From: Methanocalculus taiwanensis
Lineage (GTDB): Archaea; Halobacteriota; Methanomicrobia; Methanomicrobiales; Methanocorpusculaceae
Assembly: GCF_024372745.1 (NCBI RefSeq)
Contig: NZ_VOTZ01000005.1
Coordinates: forward strand, 1-53,251
Direction of reading: 5' to 3'
Length of the DNA: 53,251 nt
In this document: positions 34,378 to 43,198 of the stretch, piece by piece
How the letters are laid out: the number at the start of each line of letters is the position of its first letter
Position numbering within the stretch: the first letter of the stretch is position 1
The notes under the pieces: generated by a model
What the model was told of the DNA's origin: nothing
Database searches by the model: none
The model's input: only the letters and a program-made list of their open reading frames with translations
Program-made: the position numbers and the translations under genes

Positions 34378-35076
34378 ATGGCACCGCAGAGAAAGACATC
34401 ACGGGAGAAGAAACAGGCTGATCCCATCAACTGGACAAAAGTAGGGGCAATCGCAATTGCTGTCCTCTTTGCTGTCATGATGGCAGCATCACTCCTTGGA
34501 ACCGCATGGATTGGCGGGATGAGAGCTATCCAGCCCGGAGATCTGGTTGTTATTGACTATACTGTATACAATGAAATGGATATTCCTATCCTGACTACAC
34601 AGGAGATCGTGGCATCACAGGCAGATCAATTCGTCTACCTGTCTGGCCCGATTGAGGTCTCGGCAGGATACAGTCCAAATGAAGATGTAATAGCAATTCC
34701 TGATCGCTATAACAGCATTGCTCCATATGCTCTTTTCAGAACAGAATTTCAGGAGATCACCGCCGCTCCGATCGGATATCGGGAGCGGGATAGAATCACC
34801 GTCCCCTTTACGTTTGAAAGTGCAGATGCACCACTTGAACGGAATCTGACTGCTGAACAGATTGGTGAGATGGGATATGAATTTGACAATCTCACCGTTG
34901 GAGAGATGATTGCTCTTGGGTTTGCTGATAATCCACAGATCACTCTGGACGATGTTGAGCCTGATATCAGGATCCGTTTTGCATTCATTAAAGAGAAGAC
35001 TGAAGACTCTGTGATCGTCAGGTATGGCTATTCCTATGCTGTTGTTACGATCAACTCAGTCACAGCAGTCTCTTAG
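34378..35076 (+). CDS. Membrane-anchored FKBP-like protein
   Basis: A 232-residue protein with a basic N-terminus (M-A-P-Q-R-K-T-S-R-E-K-K), one transmembrane anchor (about residues 23-46) and an extracellular domain. The domain begins I-Q-P-G-D-L-V-V-I-D-Y-T-V-Y-N, which matches the first strand of FKBP-type peptidyl-prolyl isomerases of the SlyD-like archaeal kind. The rest of the isomerase active site is not clear, so it may be a degenerate or specialised foldase for exported proteins. It is followed 41 bases later by a thioredoxin-like gene, which would fit a protein-folding theme. Confidence 0.6.
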   Translation: MAPQRKTSREKKQADPINWTKVGAIAIAVLFAVMMAASLLGTAWIGGMRAIQPGDLVVIDYTVYNEMDIPILTTQEIVASQADQFVYLSGPIEVSAGYSPNEDVIAIPDRYNSIAPYALFRTEFQEITAAPIGYRERDRITVPFTFESADAPLERNLTAEQIGEMGYEFDNLTVGEMIALGFADNPQITLDDVEPDIRIRFAFIKEKTEDSVIVRYGYSYAVVTINSVTAVS

Positions 35077-35117
35077 ATCCAATACCTTTTTTATCTCAAA
35101 TCCCTAGATGCTCCATC

Positions 35118-35378
35118 ATGGCAGTGAGTATTCTCTCGTTTTATCAGGAAGGGTGCATGGGTTGTCTTGAGCAGGAGCCGATCAATGCCGAAGTGAGTGC
35201 AAACATGTCGGTATCTATCGAATCGATTGATGCAAAAGAGCACCCGGAATATATCAAAACGTATGGACTGAAAGTCACGCCGACGACTGTTATCCTTGTC
35301 GATGGTTCGATGGTGGAGAAGGTGGAGGGTGTGCTTCACCAGGAGGAGTTCTGCGATCTCCTGAAGAAGTACCTATGA
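35118..35378 (+). CDS. Small thioredoxin-like protein
   Basis: An 86-residue thioredoxin-fold protein, the size of archaeal glutaredoxin-like thioredoxins. The redox motif is C-M-G-C (Cys13, Cys16) in place of C-G-P-C, and the cis-proline loop is K-V-T-P-T-T. No signal peptide, so cytoplasmic. Its last six bases overlap the convergent zinc-protein gene. The missing proline in the active site suggests a redox potential different from standard thioredoxin. Confidence 0.82.
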   Translation: MAVSILSFYQEGCMGCLEQEPINAEVSANMSVSIESIDAKEHPEYIKTYGLKVTPTTVILVDGSMVEKVEGVLHQEEFCDLLKKYL

Positions 35379-35945
35379 TCGCTCCCCGTAGATCCGCTTG
35401 ATAAACCGCGCCTCGGCGTAGGAACCGGGTTTTCTGACAAGAGCACCGTCCCTGAGTTTTATCCGGGTCACCCGGAACTGGCGTCCTCCGACAGATGTAA
35501 TCTCGCCTATCGTGTAGACGGTCTCTCCATCGACCTGTTCGTAAAGGGGGTAGGTGACCGCTCCTTTATGCAGCGATGCACGGACGATCACAGAATCTAT
35601 TACCCTGGTCCAGAGGCAGGTGATTTCACGTGTATCGGCTCTTCTCCTGCGCGCGGGTCCAACCTCAATCCCGGTGACCTCGACGCCGAAGATGTCGTCA
35701 CCTACATCTGCGACAAAGGTGTTCCCGATCTCCACAACTTCGTCATCGGTAAGTTCTATTGTTCCCTGTGATGATTCTCCCTCATTGCTGACGACTGCCC
35801 GTATCGCAAGAACCTTTGGAAATTTTATTATTGAACGATGAATATGGCTGCATTCGGAGCATTGCACCGTTGCCGGCTCACTGTCACGAAGAATCTCGTG
35901 ATCGGTCTCTTCCCCGCAGACCGGACATTTGACTGAAATAGACAT
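35373..35945 (-). CDS. HVO_0476-family zinc-finger protein
   Basis: A 190-residue archaeal protein. Two N-terminal C-x-x-C pairs (C-P-V-C and C-S-E-C) form a zinc ribbon over the first 35 residues. A beta-rich region follows, with E-V-T-G-I-E-V-G-P-A-R-R-R-R and T-C-L-W-T-R-V-I-D-S-V-I-V-R-A-S. The pattern matches the conserved euryarchaeal family named after Haloferax HVO_0476; its function is unknown, though a translation or RNA role is often assumed. Divergent from the DUF371 gene, 33 bases apart. Confidence 0.75.
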   Translation of the reverse strand: MSISVKCPVCGEETDHEILRDSEPATVQCSECSHIHRSIIKFPKVLAIRAVVSNEGESSQGTIELTDDEVVEIGNTFVADVGDDIFGVEVTGIEVGPARRRRADTREITCLWTRVIDSVIVRASLHKGAVTYPLYEQVDGETVYTIGEITSVGGRQFRVTRIKLRDGALVRKPGSYAEARFIKRIYGERS

Positions 35946-35978
35946 ACTCTATTAGAATGTGTGCTGACATCATAAACA

Positions 35979-36407
35979 ATGGAGATCGAAGAAGAGATCA
36001 TCTGCTGTGGGCATCCAAACATCAGGGGGTTGCACAGAACCACGTTCGAGGTCACCTGCGAGGATGACCTCTCCCTGCAGGGGGATTGTATTATCGGTGT
36101 TTCGGCAGACAAAGGAGCAGCTGATCTGGGAGATGATTTTCGAAGCCTACTCGCAGATGATTCGGCAACCCTGATCACCCGGCTTGAGGCAGAAGGGATC
36201 ATATGCGAGATCCTCTCCCACGGCTCATCAGGGATGACGCTGGATCACCCGACTGATCTCGTCTGGCGTAGATCTGATTTTGTCTGCGGACGAACAATCG
36301 GGATCGGTTCAGATTATGTTGCCCGGACATTGCCGCGGGATCTAATACGGGTGCTCTCAGAGGGGGCTGAATTGAGAGTCCTGTTAATTGCGAGCCGGCC
36401 GGATTAG
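35979..36407 (+). CDS. DUF371 family protein
   Basis: A 142-residue protein of the archaeal DUF371 family. It opens with C-G-H-P-N-I-R-G-L-H-R-T-T-F-E-V-T and has I-I-G-V-S-A-D-K-G-A near residue 45 and S-D-F-V-C-G-R-T-I-G-I-G-S-D-Y-V-A-R in the second half. No biochemical function is known. Convergent with xseB, with five bases between. Confidence 0.78.
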   Translation: MEIEEEIICCGHPNIRGLHRTTFEVTCEDDLSLQGDCIIGVSADKGAADLGDDFRSLLADDSATLITRLEAEGIICEILSHGSSGMTLDHPTDLVWRRSDFVCGRTIGIGSDYVARTLPRDLIRVLSEGAELRVLLIASRPD

Positions 36408-36412
36408 CGGGG

Positions 36413-36595
36413 TCACTCCTCAGTGATCTCAAGGATGCGGAGTTCTGCTTTTGTGAGGAACTCTTCGCACGTTTTAATCAGTTCGATTCCATCCTTATAG
36501 AGCCTGACACTCTCCTCAAGCGGGGTGTCTGGATCCTCCAGTTTCCGTGCAATCTCACGGAGCCGGGTAACCATCTCTTCATATGTCTCTGTCAT
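36413..36595 (-). CDS. xseB: Exonuclease VII small subunit
   Basis: A 60-residue helical protein with the XseB pattern Y-E-E-M-V-T-R-L-R-E-I-A-R-K-L-E-D-P-D-T-P-L-E-E-S-V-R-L-Y-K-D-G. It binds the large subunit to form exonuclease VII. The ATG at 36595 lies 17 bases inside the xseA end, so the two are co-translated. An in-frame extension to 36658 has no support. Confidence 0.9.
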   Translation of the reverse strand: MTETYEEMVTRLREIARKLEDPDTPLEESVRLYKDGIELIKTCEEFLTKAELRILEITEE

Positions 36596-37823
36596 AGCGT
36601 ACCTCTGTAATTGTTGCATCCATCTCGCCATCCTGGAGATAGATTGTGACTGAATCATCCTTCAGAAGCGCATCAACCGATCTGATCATCTCTCCGTCTG
36701 CAAAGAGGAGGGCATACCCCTTCCGAAGCGGTGCCCTGAGATCTGCTGATCGGATCTCTGCTGCATACCGGGCAAGTTTGCTCCTCTCGGTTGTGAGCCT
36801 TCCGGCTATTGCCCTCTGGAGCCGTTCATGCAGTTCGGCGGATGCCTGTTTCATATCGCTGACGCGCCGTTCAATCCTTCTGCTCAGTATTCTGAGCCGG
36901 ATCTCTTCAAGTTCCGTCGAGAGCCGTTCCAGCCGGTCAAGAAGAAGGTTCTGCATGGCTGCCTTCTGATCTGCATGCTCCCTCAGGAGTGTGACACGAT
37001 CACAGACTACAAGTTCTGCGGCAGCAGATGGTGTCGGCGCCCGGATGTCGCTTGCGAGATCGGCGAGCGTAACATCGACTTCATGGCCGATTGCAGATAC
37101 GACTGGTGTCCTGCATGATGCGATCGCACGGATCACATCGGGATGGTTGAATGCAAAGAGATCTTCAAAACTCCCTCCGCCACGGGCAACGATGATCACA
37201 TCCACATGCCCGTCAATCCGCCGGATGGCGCACGCTATATCATGGTGTGCATTCCCGCCCTGCACCTGGGTCGGCGATAGGATCAGATCGAGGGGGAATC
37301 TGCGTGAGAGGACATTCCTGATATCCTGAAGCACTGCCCCGGTAGGGGACGTAACGACACCGATACGCAGGGGGAATGTGGGGATCGGCTTCTTGTTTTT
37401 AGCTTCAAAACAACCTTCTGCTGAAAGCTCGCGTTTCCATTGCTCAAGCAGAAGGTACTTTCCTCCTGCCCCGGCATATATAAGGCTGTCTGCAATAAAT
37501 TGCGTTTTGCCATAGGGGGGATAAAAGTCGACATACCCATGTACAATCACATCCATCCCGTTCTCAGGTGGTGGCGAGATCCGGAGTGCTGATCGCCTCC
37601 AGATAACGCAGTCGATTGCAACACCCCCATCGCCGCTCTTTCCGGAGAGTGAGAAGTACATATGGCCGGATGAATGCAGCCGGTAATTTGTCACCTCTCC
37701 CCTGACAGAAATCCCGTGAAGCGTGGGGGTATCAAACCTCTCCCTGATGATTTCAGAGAGGCTGGCAACAGAGAGGATCTCCGGCTCTTCTGAAATCAGG
37801 GTGACCTGTTCTCCACCAGGCAT
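36579..37823 (-). CDS. xseA: Exonuclease VII large subunit
   Basis: A 414-residue nuclease subunit that degrades ssDNA from both ends. It has an N-terminal OB fold (I-S-V-R-G-E-V-T-N-Y-R-L-H-S-S-G-H-M-Y-F), then the catalytic core (R-I-G-V-V-T-S-P-T-G-A-V, A-R-G-G-G-S-F-E-D-L-F-A-F-N, V-S-A-I-G-H-E-V-D-V-T-L), then a coiled-coil region for XseB. Exonuclease VII is a bacterial enzyme; its presence together with xseB in an archaeon points to an old transfer from bacteria. Confidence 0.93.
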   Translation of the reverse strand: MPGGEQVTLISEEPEILSVASLSEIIRERFDTPTLHGISVRGEVTNYRLHSSGHMYFSLSGKSGDGGVAIDCVIWRRSALRISPPPENGMDVIVHGYVDFYPPYGKTQFIADSLIYAGAGGKYLLLEQWKRELSAEGCFEAKNKKPIPTFPLRIGVVTSPTGAVLQDIRNVLSRRFPLDLILSPTQVQGGNAHHDIACAIRRIDGHVDVIIVARGGGSFEDLFAFNHPDVIRAIASCRTPVVSAIGHEVDVTLADLASDIRAPTPSAAAELVVCDRVTLLREHADQKAAMQNLLLDRLERLSTELEEIRLRILSRRIERRVSDMKQASAELHERLQRAIAGRLTTERSKLARYAAEIRSADLRAPLRKGYALLFADGEMIRSVDALLKDDSVTIYLQDGEMDATITEVRYDRDI

Positions 37824-37860
37824 AGCAATCTATTTGTGGCAGGATGAGAAGAATCTGCGT

Positions 37861-38718
37861 ATGCTTCGCACCGGTGTATCAAGCATGTTCTTTCATGAAT
37901 ATAGTCTGGATTCGATCTTTTCAGGCATAGTGTCGGCAGGTGCTGATACGGTTGAATTCTGGCTTGAAACACCTTCTTTCTGGACAACCGGGAGGAATGT
38001 CGAGGAACTTGGGCAGATACTTCATGCATATCCCTCCCTCTCTCCAGTCACAGTCCATGCCCCGACACTCGATCTCAACCCGGTATCGATCAACCCTGAA
38101 GTGGCGGCGGTATCTGTTGACGCAGTCTGTTCTGCCATGCTGACGGCAGATGAGATCAAAGCAGAAGTGATCACCATCCATCCCGGCAGAAGAACCGCAA
38201 AACGCCCTCCGAGCAGGGCAGATATGCACAGATTTTGGATCTATATGGAAGCCGTTGAGGCAGCATCCCGTGGTCTCTCGGTTGCTGTTGCAATTGAAAA
38301 CATGGAGCCCCGTGTAAACAGCCTCCTTTCAACACCGGAAGCGGTGAGAGATACGCTTGATGAGTATCCGCATCTCTCCTTTACCTTCGATTATGCGCAT
38401 GCCTGCATCGGGGGGGGAGAGATGGCTGAAGAGTTTGTCAGGCTGAATTGCGATAGGATAAAAAATATCCACGCAAGTTATGGCTCGCCTTCACGTATGC
38501 ATGCACCCCTTGCCGGGACCGAACAACTGGATGGATTAATCAGGATTCTTGCATCTATTGAGTATGATGGTCCGGTCATCTTTGAGATTGAGGATCTGGC
38601 TCTTCCGGAGAGGCACGGCTACCAGGAGAAGTGTTCGCTCCTCGCCGGGGAGGTGGAACAATTCCAGAAAGCATGGCACAAAGGAGTACATTTATCATTA
38701 CAGACTTCAATTGATTGA
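37861..38718 (+). CDS. Sugar phosphate isomerase/epimerase-type TIM barrel
   Basis: A 285-residue protein of the xylose-isomerase-like/AP endonuclease 2 TIM-barrel superfamily. Metal-binding positions expected in the barrel are visible: V-H-A-P, T-I-H-P-G-R, I-E-N-M, D-Y-A-H-A, N-I-H-A-S and F-E-I-E. Members include endonuclease IV, sugar isomerases and epimerases; the sequence does not decide. Start at ATG 37861 with AGGATGAG upstream; the frame extends to 37723 but there runs antisense to xseA. Confidence 0.8.
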   Translation: MLRTGVSSMFFHEYSLDSIFSGIVSAGADTVEFWLETPSFWTTGRNVEELGQILHAYPSLSPVTVHAPTLDLNPVSINPEVAAVSVDAVCSAMLTADEIKAEVITIHPGRRTAKRPPSRADMHRFWIYMEAVEAASRGLSVAVAIENMEPRVNSLLSTPEAVRDTLDEYPHLSFTFDYAHACIGGGEMAEEFVRLNCDRIKNIHASYGSPSRMHAPLAGTEQLDGLIRILASIEYDGPVIFEIEDLALPERHGYQEKCSLLAGEVEQFQKAWHKGVHLSLQTSID

Positions 38719-38780
38719 TAGATACGAAGCGCCTATGAACGATAATTCATCTCGAAGCATCGGAATGGAGTGAGTGCAAA

Positions 38781-40046
38781 ATGGCGGCTGATGCACTCAA
38801 CTTCGCCCTCTTTTTTATCTGCCTCTTTCTCTCTGGATTTTTCTCGGGTTCAGAAGTGGCTCTGATAGCAATCACGCGGGCGAAAGTAAGAACACTTTTT
38901 GCTGAAGGTACAAAGAGTGCCATGGCTCTGGCACAGCTCAAAGAGAATACCGATCACCTCCTGATTACGATTTTAATCGGAAACAATGTGGTGAATGTCT
39001 CGGCAGCGGCGATTGCAACTGCAATTGCAATCGACTACTTTGGGGATGCGGGTGTCGGGATAGCAACCGGAATTGTTGTGATCCTGATGCTCGTCATCGG
39101 TGAGATCGGACCTAAGACGTATGCCTCAAAGCGCGTCGATACATTTGCCCTTTTTGTCGCCCGCCCGATCCTGTTTCTTGAGCAGATCCTCTTCCCGATT
39201 CTCTGGATCTATGACCGGATCAGGCGGGTAAGCATGACAGATGAGGATCTTTTACTCCAGCACGGCGTCACTGAGGAGGAGATCAAGGAATGGATCGATG
39301 TCGGGGAGGAGAGCGGTGTAATCGAGGAGAATGAACGTGTAATGCTCCATTCAGTCTTCCGTTTCGGTGATACGATTGCACGCGAGGTGATGACCCCGCG
39401 ACCGGATGTTGTGATGATCGAGGACTCGACAAGCCTGGACGAGGCGCTGGATATCTTTCACGAGACCGGCTTCTCCCGGCTACCGGTCTATCACAGGGAT
39501 GTGGAAAATATCATCGGCATCCTGAACGTAAAGGATGTCTTCCGGGCAATCCACAGCGGTGTTCCCGATGTTCTGATCCCAGATATGATTCATGATGTCT
39601 ACTTTGTACCTGAATCCAAGAAGATCGATGATCTCTTAAAAGAGCTCCAGTTTAAGCAGTCGCATCTTGCGATCATCCTCGATGAATATGGGGTTTTTTC
39701 AGGGGTGGTGTCAATTGAGGATATCCTCGAAGAGCTTGTGGGCGACATCCTGGATGAGTTTGATATCGAAGAGGATGAAATCCAGGATATGGGCAACGGT
39801 GTCTATATCATTGATGCGCAGGCATGGGTTGAGGATATCAACAACACCCTTCCCGTCCCTCTCCCCTTGCAGCCTGATAATTATGAGACGGTCGGCGGCC
39901 TTGTCTTCACCCATCTTGGCCGCATCCCCCACATCGGCGAATCGATCACCCTGCCGGAGATCAACGGGCGGCTGACCGTTACCCAGATGAGGGGAAGGCA
40001 GATCCTGAAGATCAAACTCACACTCGAACCGGTTCCGGAGAACTGA
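38781..40046 (+). CDS. CNNM/CorC (hemolysin-like) transporter with CBS pair
   Basis: A 421-residue membrane protein. An N-terminal CNNM (DUF21) domain has three to four helices and G-S-E-V-A-L-I-A-I-T-R-A-K-V, I-L-I-G-N-N-V-V-N-V and G-E-I-G-P-K-T. A CBS pair (about residues 205-330) follows, then a C-terminal CorC_HlyC domain. Relatives export Mg2+ or Co2+ with Na+. Its GGAGTGAG ribosome site follows a 12-codon reading frame at 38734. No partner genes are evident. Confidence 0.9.
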   Translation: MAADALNFALFFICLFLSGFFSGSEVALIAITRAKVRTLFAEGTKSAMALAQLKENTDHLLITILIGNNVVNVSAAAIATAIAIDYFGDAGVGIATGIVVILMLVIGEIGPKTYASKRVDTFALFVARPILFLEQILFPILWIYDRIRRVSMTDEDLLLQHGVTEEEIKEWIDVGEESGVIEENERVMLHSVFRFGDTIAREVMTPRPDVVMIEDSTSLDEALDIFHETGFSRLPVYHRDVENIIGILNVKDVFRAIHSGVPDVLIPDMIHDVYFVPESKKIDDLLKELQFKQSHLAIILDEYGVFSGVVSIEDILEELVGDILDEFDIEEDEIQDMGNGVYIIDAQAWVEDINNTLPVPLPLQPDNYETVGGLVFTHLGRIPHIGESITLPEINGRLTVTQMRGRQILKIKLTLEPVPEN

Positions 40047-40081
40047 TCAGTATTATCGGTAGAGCCTTCCCATATATTCCC

Positions 40082-40720
40082 ATGAAACGCATCGTCGTGC
40101 TTGCATCAGGACGTGGCTCCAACTTCCTGGCTGTCGCCTCCGCAGTATCGCGGGGTATGATCAATGGGCGGTGTGTAGGGCTGATCGTCGATCGGCCGGG
40201 AACGCTCGCCGCTGTCCGTGCCGGGGAGCATGGGATCCCGGTCTTCACCATAGATTACTCCGTCTTCTCAACAAAAAGCGCATATGAAGAGGAACTGATC
40301 GGCACTCTCAGGTCGCTTGCTCCGGATCTGGTCGTCCTCGCCGGGTACATGAAGATCCTGGGATCCGGGATTATCAGGGAATATGTGGGAAGGATTATCA
40401 ATATCCATCCCTCGCTTCTTCCGTCTTTTCCGGGTCTTGATGCGCAGGGCCAGGCACTTGCATACGGGGTTAAGGTCTCCGGATGCACTGTTCATTTCGT
40501 TGATGAAGGGACAGATAGCGGCCCGGTGATCCTCCAGAGGTGTGTTCCGGTTCTTGAAGATGATGATCCCGGGATCCTCGCAGAACGGATCCTTGCCGAG
40601 GAGCATATCGCCCTTCCCGAAGCAGTTGCCCTTTTCTGCTCGGATCGCCTCAGGATCCTCGGGCGAACCGTGATCAGGCTTCCTGATGATTCCGGGGAGC
40701 AGGTGCCAGGGAGCCTCTGA
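40082..40720 (+). CDS. purN: Phosphoribosylglycinamide formyltransferase
   Basis: A 212-residue folate-dependent GAR transformylase, step 3 of purine synthesis. It begins I-V-V-L-A-S-G-R-G-S-N-F; the catalytic signature is I-N-I-H-P-S-L-L-P-S-F-P-G with Asn and His, and the catalytic Asp is in G-T-D-S-G-P-V-I. Methanogens use formate-dependent PurT-like or tetrahydrofolate/methanopterin donors variably, so the cofactor is not certain. The RNase P gene follows one base after the stop. Confidence 0.92.
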   Translation: MKRIVVLASGRGSNFLAVASAVSRGMINGRCVGLIVDRPGTLAAVRAGEHGIPVFTIDYSVFSTKSAYEEELIGTLRSLAPDLVVLAGYMKILGSGIIREYVGRIINIHPSLLPSFPGLDAQGQALAYGVKVSGCTVHFVDEGTDSGPVILQRCVPVLEDDDPGILAERILAEEHIALPEAVALFCSDRLRILGRTVIRLPDDSGEQVPGSL

Positions 40721-40721
40721 G

Positions 40722-41042
40722 ATGGGAGAAAAATTCCGCTCTGGAAATGGAAAGAAGATCGCCCGTGAGCGGATCGATATTCTCTTCCATTACGCCCGCC
40801 TCTGGGCAGGTGAGGATCGCAAACGGTCACGGAGCTGTATCCTCCTTGCCAGGAGGATCGCAATGAAACAGAGGATACGCATACCAAAGAGATACCGGCG
40901 CCAGTTCTGTTCCAATTGTACTATCTTCCTTGTACCTGGATCAAACTCCCGTGTACGGATACAGCATGGAAAGGTGATCGTCACCTGCCTTGATTGCGGC
41001 CATACAATGCGTTACCCGGTGGTGAAACAACATGCCCGATAA
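40722..41042 (+). CDS. rnp4: Ribonuclease P protein component 4
   Basis: A 106-residue Rpp21/Rpr2 homologue that binds the RNase P RNA with Rpp29 for tRNA 5'-end maturation. A basic helical N-terminus (I-A-R-E-R-I-D-I-L-F) is followed by a zinc ribbon of two C-x-x-C pairs (C-S-N-C and C-L-D-C) and R-Y-P-V. Start at ATG 40722, directly after purN. Overlaps the YhbY-like gene by 11 bases. Confidence 0.9.
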   Translation: MGEKFRSGNGKKIARERIDILFHYARLWAGEDRKRSRSCILLARRIAMKQRIRIPKRYRRQFCSNCTIFLVPGSNSRVRIQHGKVIVTCLDCGHTMRYPVVKQHAR

Positions 41043-41274
41043 GTACGACAGATCAGCTATTCAGATATTAAAACCGACAATCTGGGTGGGAAAACTTGGT
41101 GTGACACCCGAAGTTGCAGGTGAAATCCGTTCACAGCTCGAGGTGAAAGGTGTTATTAAGATCAAATGGCTGAAGAATGCCCCGATGGATGCCGAGGCTG
41201 TTGTGAATGGTACTGGTGGCGTGGTGATAGCAACCCGTGGCCGGACCATGGTAATTGCCAGAAAACGCGGGTAG
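41032..41274 (+). CDS. YhbY/CRM-domain RNA-binding protein
   Basis: An 80-residue single CRM domain. It has I-W-V-G-K-L-G-V-T-P-E-V, I-R-S-Q-L-E-V-K-G-V-I-K-I-K and A-T-R-G-R-T-M-V-I-A-R-K-R; CRM proteins normally show G-x-x-G in the loop, here G-T-G-G. Bacterial YhbY binds pre-50S particles. It lies between RNase P protein 4 and the ribosomal operon, consistent with ribosome assembly. Confidence 0.87.
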   Translation: MPDKYDRSAIQILKPTIWVGKLGVTPEVAGEIRSQLEVKGVIKIKWLKNAPMDAEAVVNGTGGVVIATRGRTMVIARKRG

Positions 41275-41303
41275 CCCCTTATACCCGTGGCCCGGTCATC
41301 CAG

Positions 41304-41313
41304 AAATTTATAT
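41304..41313 (+). promoter_or_regulatory. TATA box of the S19e operon
   Basis: AAATTTATAT lies 60 bases before the S19e ATG in the 98-base gap after the YhbY gene. Transcription would start near 41338, giving a leader of about 35 bases that contains a GAGGA ribosome site seven bases before the ATG. It probably drives the long translation/secretion operon. Confidence 0.5.
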
Positions 41314-41372
41314 CACCTGAACCGCCCTATACGTAAAGACTGTTAGTGAACCACAGCAGTGAGGAATAGTAA

Positions 41373-41822
41373 ATGACTACAGTATATGATATCCCGGCCG
41401 AACTACTGATCAGGAAGGTTGCAGAGGAGCTCAAGGGTAAACCAGAGATCCAGGCGCCATCATGGGCAGAGTTTGTCAAGACGGGAGTCCATAAGCAGAT
41501 GCCACCTGAGAACACCGACTGGTGGCATATCCGGGCAGCAGCAGTGCTGCGCCGTGTCTATGTTGACGGCCCTCTCGGAGTTGAAAGAATGAGATCAGTA
41601 TATGGCGGAGCCCAGAACAGGGGATCACGCCCGTCCCGTTTCAGGAAGGGGAGCGGCTCGATTGCCCGGAAAATCTTCCAGCAGCTCGAAGCAGCAGGCT
41701 TCCTGGAGAAGGCAGCCGGTGGCAGGCAGGTCTCGCCAGCCGGACGTTCATTCCTGGATAATGTTGCACACGGCCTCAAACCAGAGGTTGCTGAAGCAGC
41801 TCCGGGAATTGAGAAGTACTGA
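41373..41822 (+). CDS. rps19e: Ribosomal protein S19e
   Basis: The 149-residue archaeal/eukaryotic small-subunit protein. Recognisable by V-Y-D-I-P-A-E-L-L-I, A-P-S-W-A-E-F-V-K-T-G, the W-W-H-I-R-A-A-A-V-L-R-R motif and P-S-R-F-R-K-G-S-G. First gene of the operon shared by many archaea with PDCD5, L39e, L31e and aIF6. Confidence 0.95.
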   Translation: MTTVYDIPAELLIRKVAEELKGKPEIQAPSWAEFVKTGVHKQMPPENTDWWHIRAAAVLRRVYVDGPLGVERMRSVYGGAQNRGSRPSRFRKGSGSIARKIFQQLEAAGFLEKAAGGRQVSPAGRSFLDNVAHGLKPEVAEAAPGIEKY

Positions 41823-41834
41823 GGTGATGAGTAC

Positions 41835-42170
41835 ATGGGAGACGATGAGTTATCAGAACTCCGTCAGCGCCGTCTTGCCCAGATGCAGCAACAGCAGCAG
41901 GCAGAACAGCAGGAGGCCCAGCGCCAGCAGCAGATCGATCAGCAGATTCAGATGGTGCTGATGCAGGTTCTGGAGCCGGAAGCGCGTGAGCGTTTAAACA
42001 CGATCAAACTCACGAAACCTGACTTTGCACGAGCCGTTGAGCAGCAGCTTGTGATGCTCGCCCAGCAGGGTCGACTCTCAAGTACTACCAAGATCACCGA
42101 TGCACAGCTCAAACAGCTCCTCAAACAGCTGGTTCCGCAAAAAAAGGACTTTAATATCCGAAGGGTATGA
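41835..42170 (+). CDS. PDCD5-family DNA-binding protein
   Basis: A 111-residue protein with a glutamine-rich N-terminal helix (M-Q-Q-Q-Q-Q-A-E-Q-Q) and the PDCD5 core I-K-L-T-K-P-D-F-A-R-A-V-E-Q-Q-L-V-M-L-A-Q. Archaeal members bind DNA or may bind nascent-chain/ribosome factors. Position directly after S19e is conserved. Overlaps the PP-loop gene by four bases. Confidence 0.92.
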   Translation: MGDDELSELRQRRLAQMQQQQQAEQQEAQRQQQIDQQIQMVLMQVLEPEARERLNTIKLTKPDFARAVEQQLVMLAQQGRLSSTTKITDAQLKQLLKQLVPQKKDFNIRRV

Positions 42171-42781
42171 TGAAGGTTGGTATGCTCTACAGTGGTGGTA
42201 AAGATAGTTCTCTTGCCGCCATCCTGCTCTCGCGGGATTATTCTGTCGAGCTGAACACGTTTGTCTTTAACCCTGATCGGGAGGTTCCGAAAGTCGCGGC
42301 GGCGGCAGAGGCCCTGGGCATGCCCTGGAAGAAGCAGGTCTTTGCGTCAGGTTTCATTGATGAGGCCATTGGAATGCTCGTTCGGTGCGGGTATCCAAAT
42401 GAGGCAATCAATGAGATTCACCGACGGTCCCTCTGTGCACTTGCACAGGAATATGAGGTGGTCGCCGATGGTACCCGGTTTCTTGACCGGGTGCCTATGC
42501 TGAACCCGTCTGAGGTGCAGAGCTATGAAGACAGGATGGGAGTATCATATATACGCCCCCTTCTTGGATTTGGAAGGCGTGAGATTGCACGCCTTGTGGA
42601 TCGGATGCTCACCGTTGTGTATGGTGAGACTTCGATGATAGAAAATGGTGATTATGAACGTGAGATCCGTGAGGAGATGACCTTTCGTGGCATCGACTGG
42701 AGCGGAATCTTTCCTGAGAATCATCAGCAGTCTCTCGTAACCGGGAGACGAATACAGGATCAGGTTGGTGAATACCAATGA
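42167..42781 (+). CDS. PP-loop ATP pyrophosphatase-like protein
   Basis: A 204-residue adenine-nucleotide alpha hydrolase. The PP-loop Y-S-G-G-K-D-S-S is at residues 9-16; [10 protein letters not shown] and [12 protein letters not shown] follow, as in tRNA-modifying and ATP-activating PP-loop enzymes. Substrate not known; the conserved place in the ribosomal operon suggests RNA modification. Two consecutive ATGs are possible starts. Overlaps the L39e start. Confidence 0.82.
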   Translation: MMKVGMLYSGGKDSSLAAILLSRDYSVELNTFVFNPDREVPKVAAAAEALGMPWKKQVFASGFIDEAIGMLVRCGYPNEAINEIHRRSLCALAQEYEVVADGTRFLDRVPMLNPSEVQSYEDRMGVSYIRPLLGFGRREIARLVDRMLTVVYGETSMIENGDYEREIREEMTFRGIDWSGIFPENHQQSLVTGRRIQDQVGEYQ

Positions 42782-42930
42782 GCAAACTGACAAAAGGTCG
42801 AAAGATACGAATGGCGAAAGCCACCCAGCAGAACCGGAGGGTTCCGCAATGGGTCATGATCAAGACGAAGCGTGCAGTTGTATCGCATCCAAAGCGGCGC
42901 AGCTGGAGACGTAGTTCCCTGAAGGTGTGA
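42778..42930 (+). CDS. rpl39e: Ribosomal protein L39e
   Basis: A 50-residue, strongly basic protein. [15 protein letters not shown] at the start and Q-N-R-R-V-P-Q-W-V near residue 18 are diagnostic for L39e, which lines the ribosomal exit tunnel. Its ATG overlaps the stop of the PP-loop gene (ATGA) and it ends three bases before L31e. Confidence 0.95.
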   Translation: MSKLTKGRKIRMAKATQQNRRVPQWVMIKTKRAVVSHPKRRSWRRSSLKV

Positions 42931-42933
42931 GCA

Positions 42934-43197
42934 ATGGTAGAGGCAGAGAAGGAACAGATCTACATCATCCCGCTTCGGGATACAAAACGCGCCCCAAAGT
43001 GGAAGCGTGCGAAGGTTGCAGTGAAGGATATCCGCGTATACCTGCAGAAGCATATGAAGAGCGACGATGTCAAGCTTGACCGGAGCATCAATGAGAAGGT
43101 CTGGGAATGTGGAAGCCAGAAGCCTCCGGCTAAGATCCGCGTCCGGGCCATACGATTCTCAGATGGCCAGGTTCAGGCAGAACTAGCCGGGGAGTGA
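42934..43197 (+). CDS. rpl31e: Ribosomal protein L31e
   Basis: An 87-residue large-subunit protein near the tunnel exit. [23 protein letters not shown] and the acidic C-terminus match archaeal L31e. Directly downstream of L39e and one base before the aIF6 start region. Confidence 0.95.
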   Translation: MVEAEKEQIYIIPLRDTKRAPKWKRAKVAVKDIRVYLQKHMKSDDVKLDRSINEKVWECGSQKPPAKIRVRAIRFSDGQVQAELAGE

Positions 43198-43198
43198 G

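Noticed and set aside
37723-37860. Extended start of the TIM-barrel gene
   Set aside because: The extra 46 codons run antisense over the beginning of xseA and have no ribosome site.
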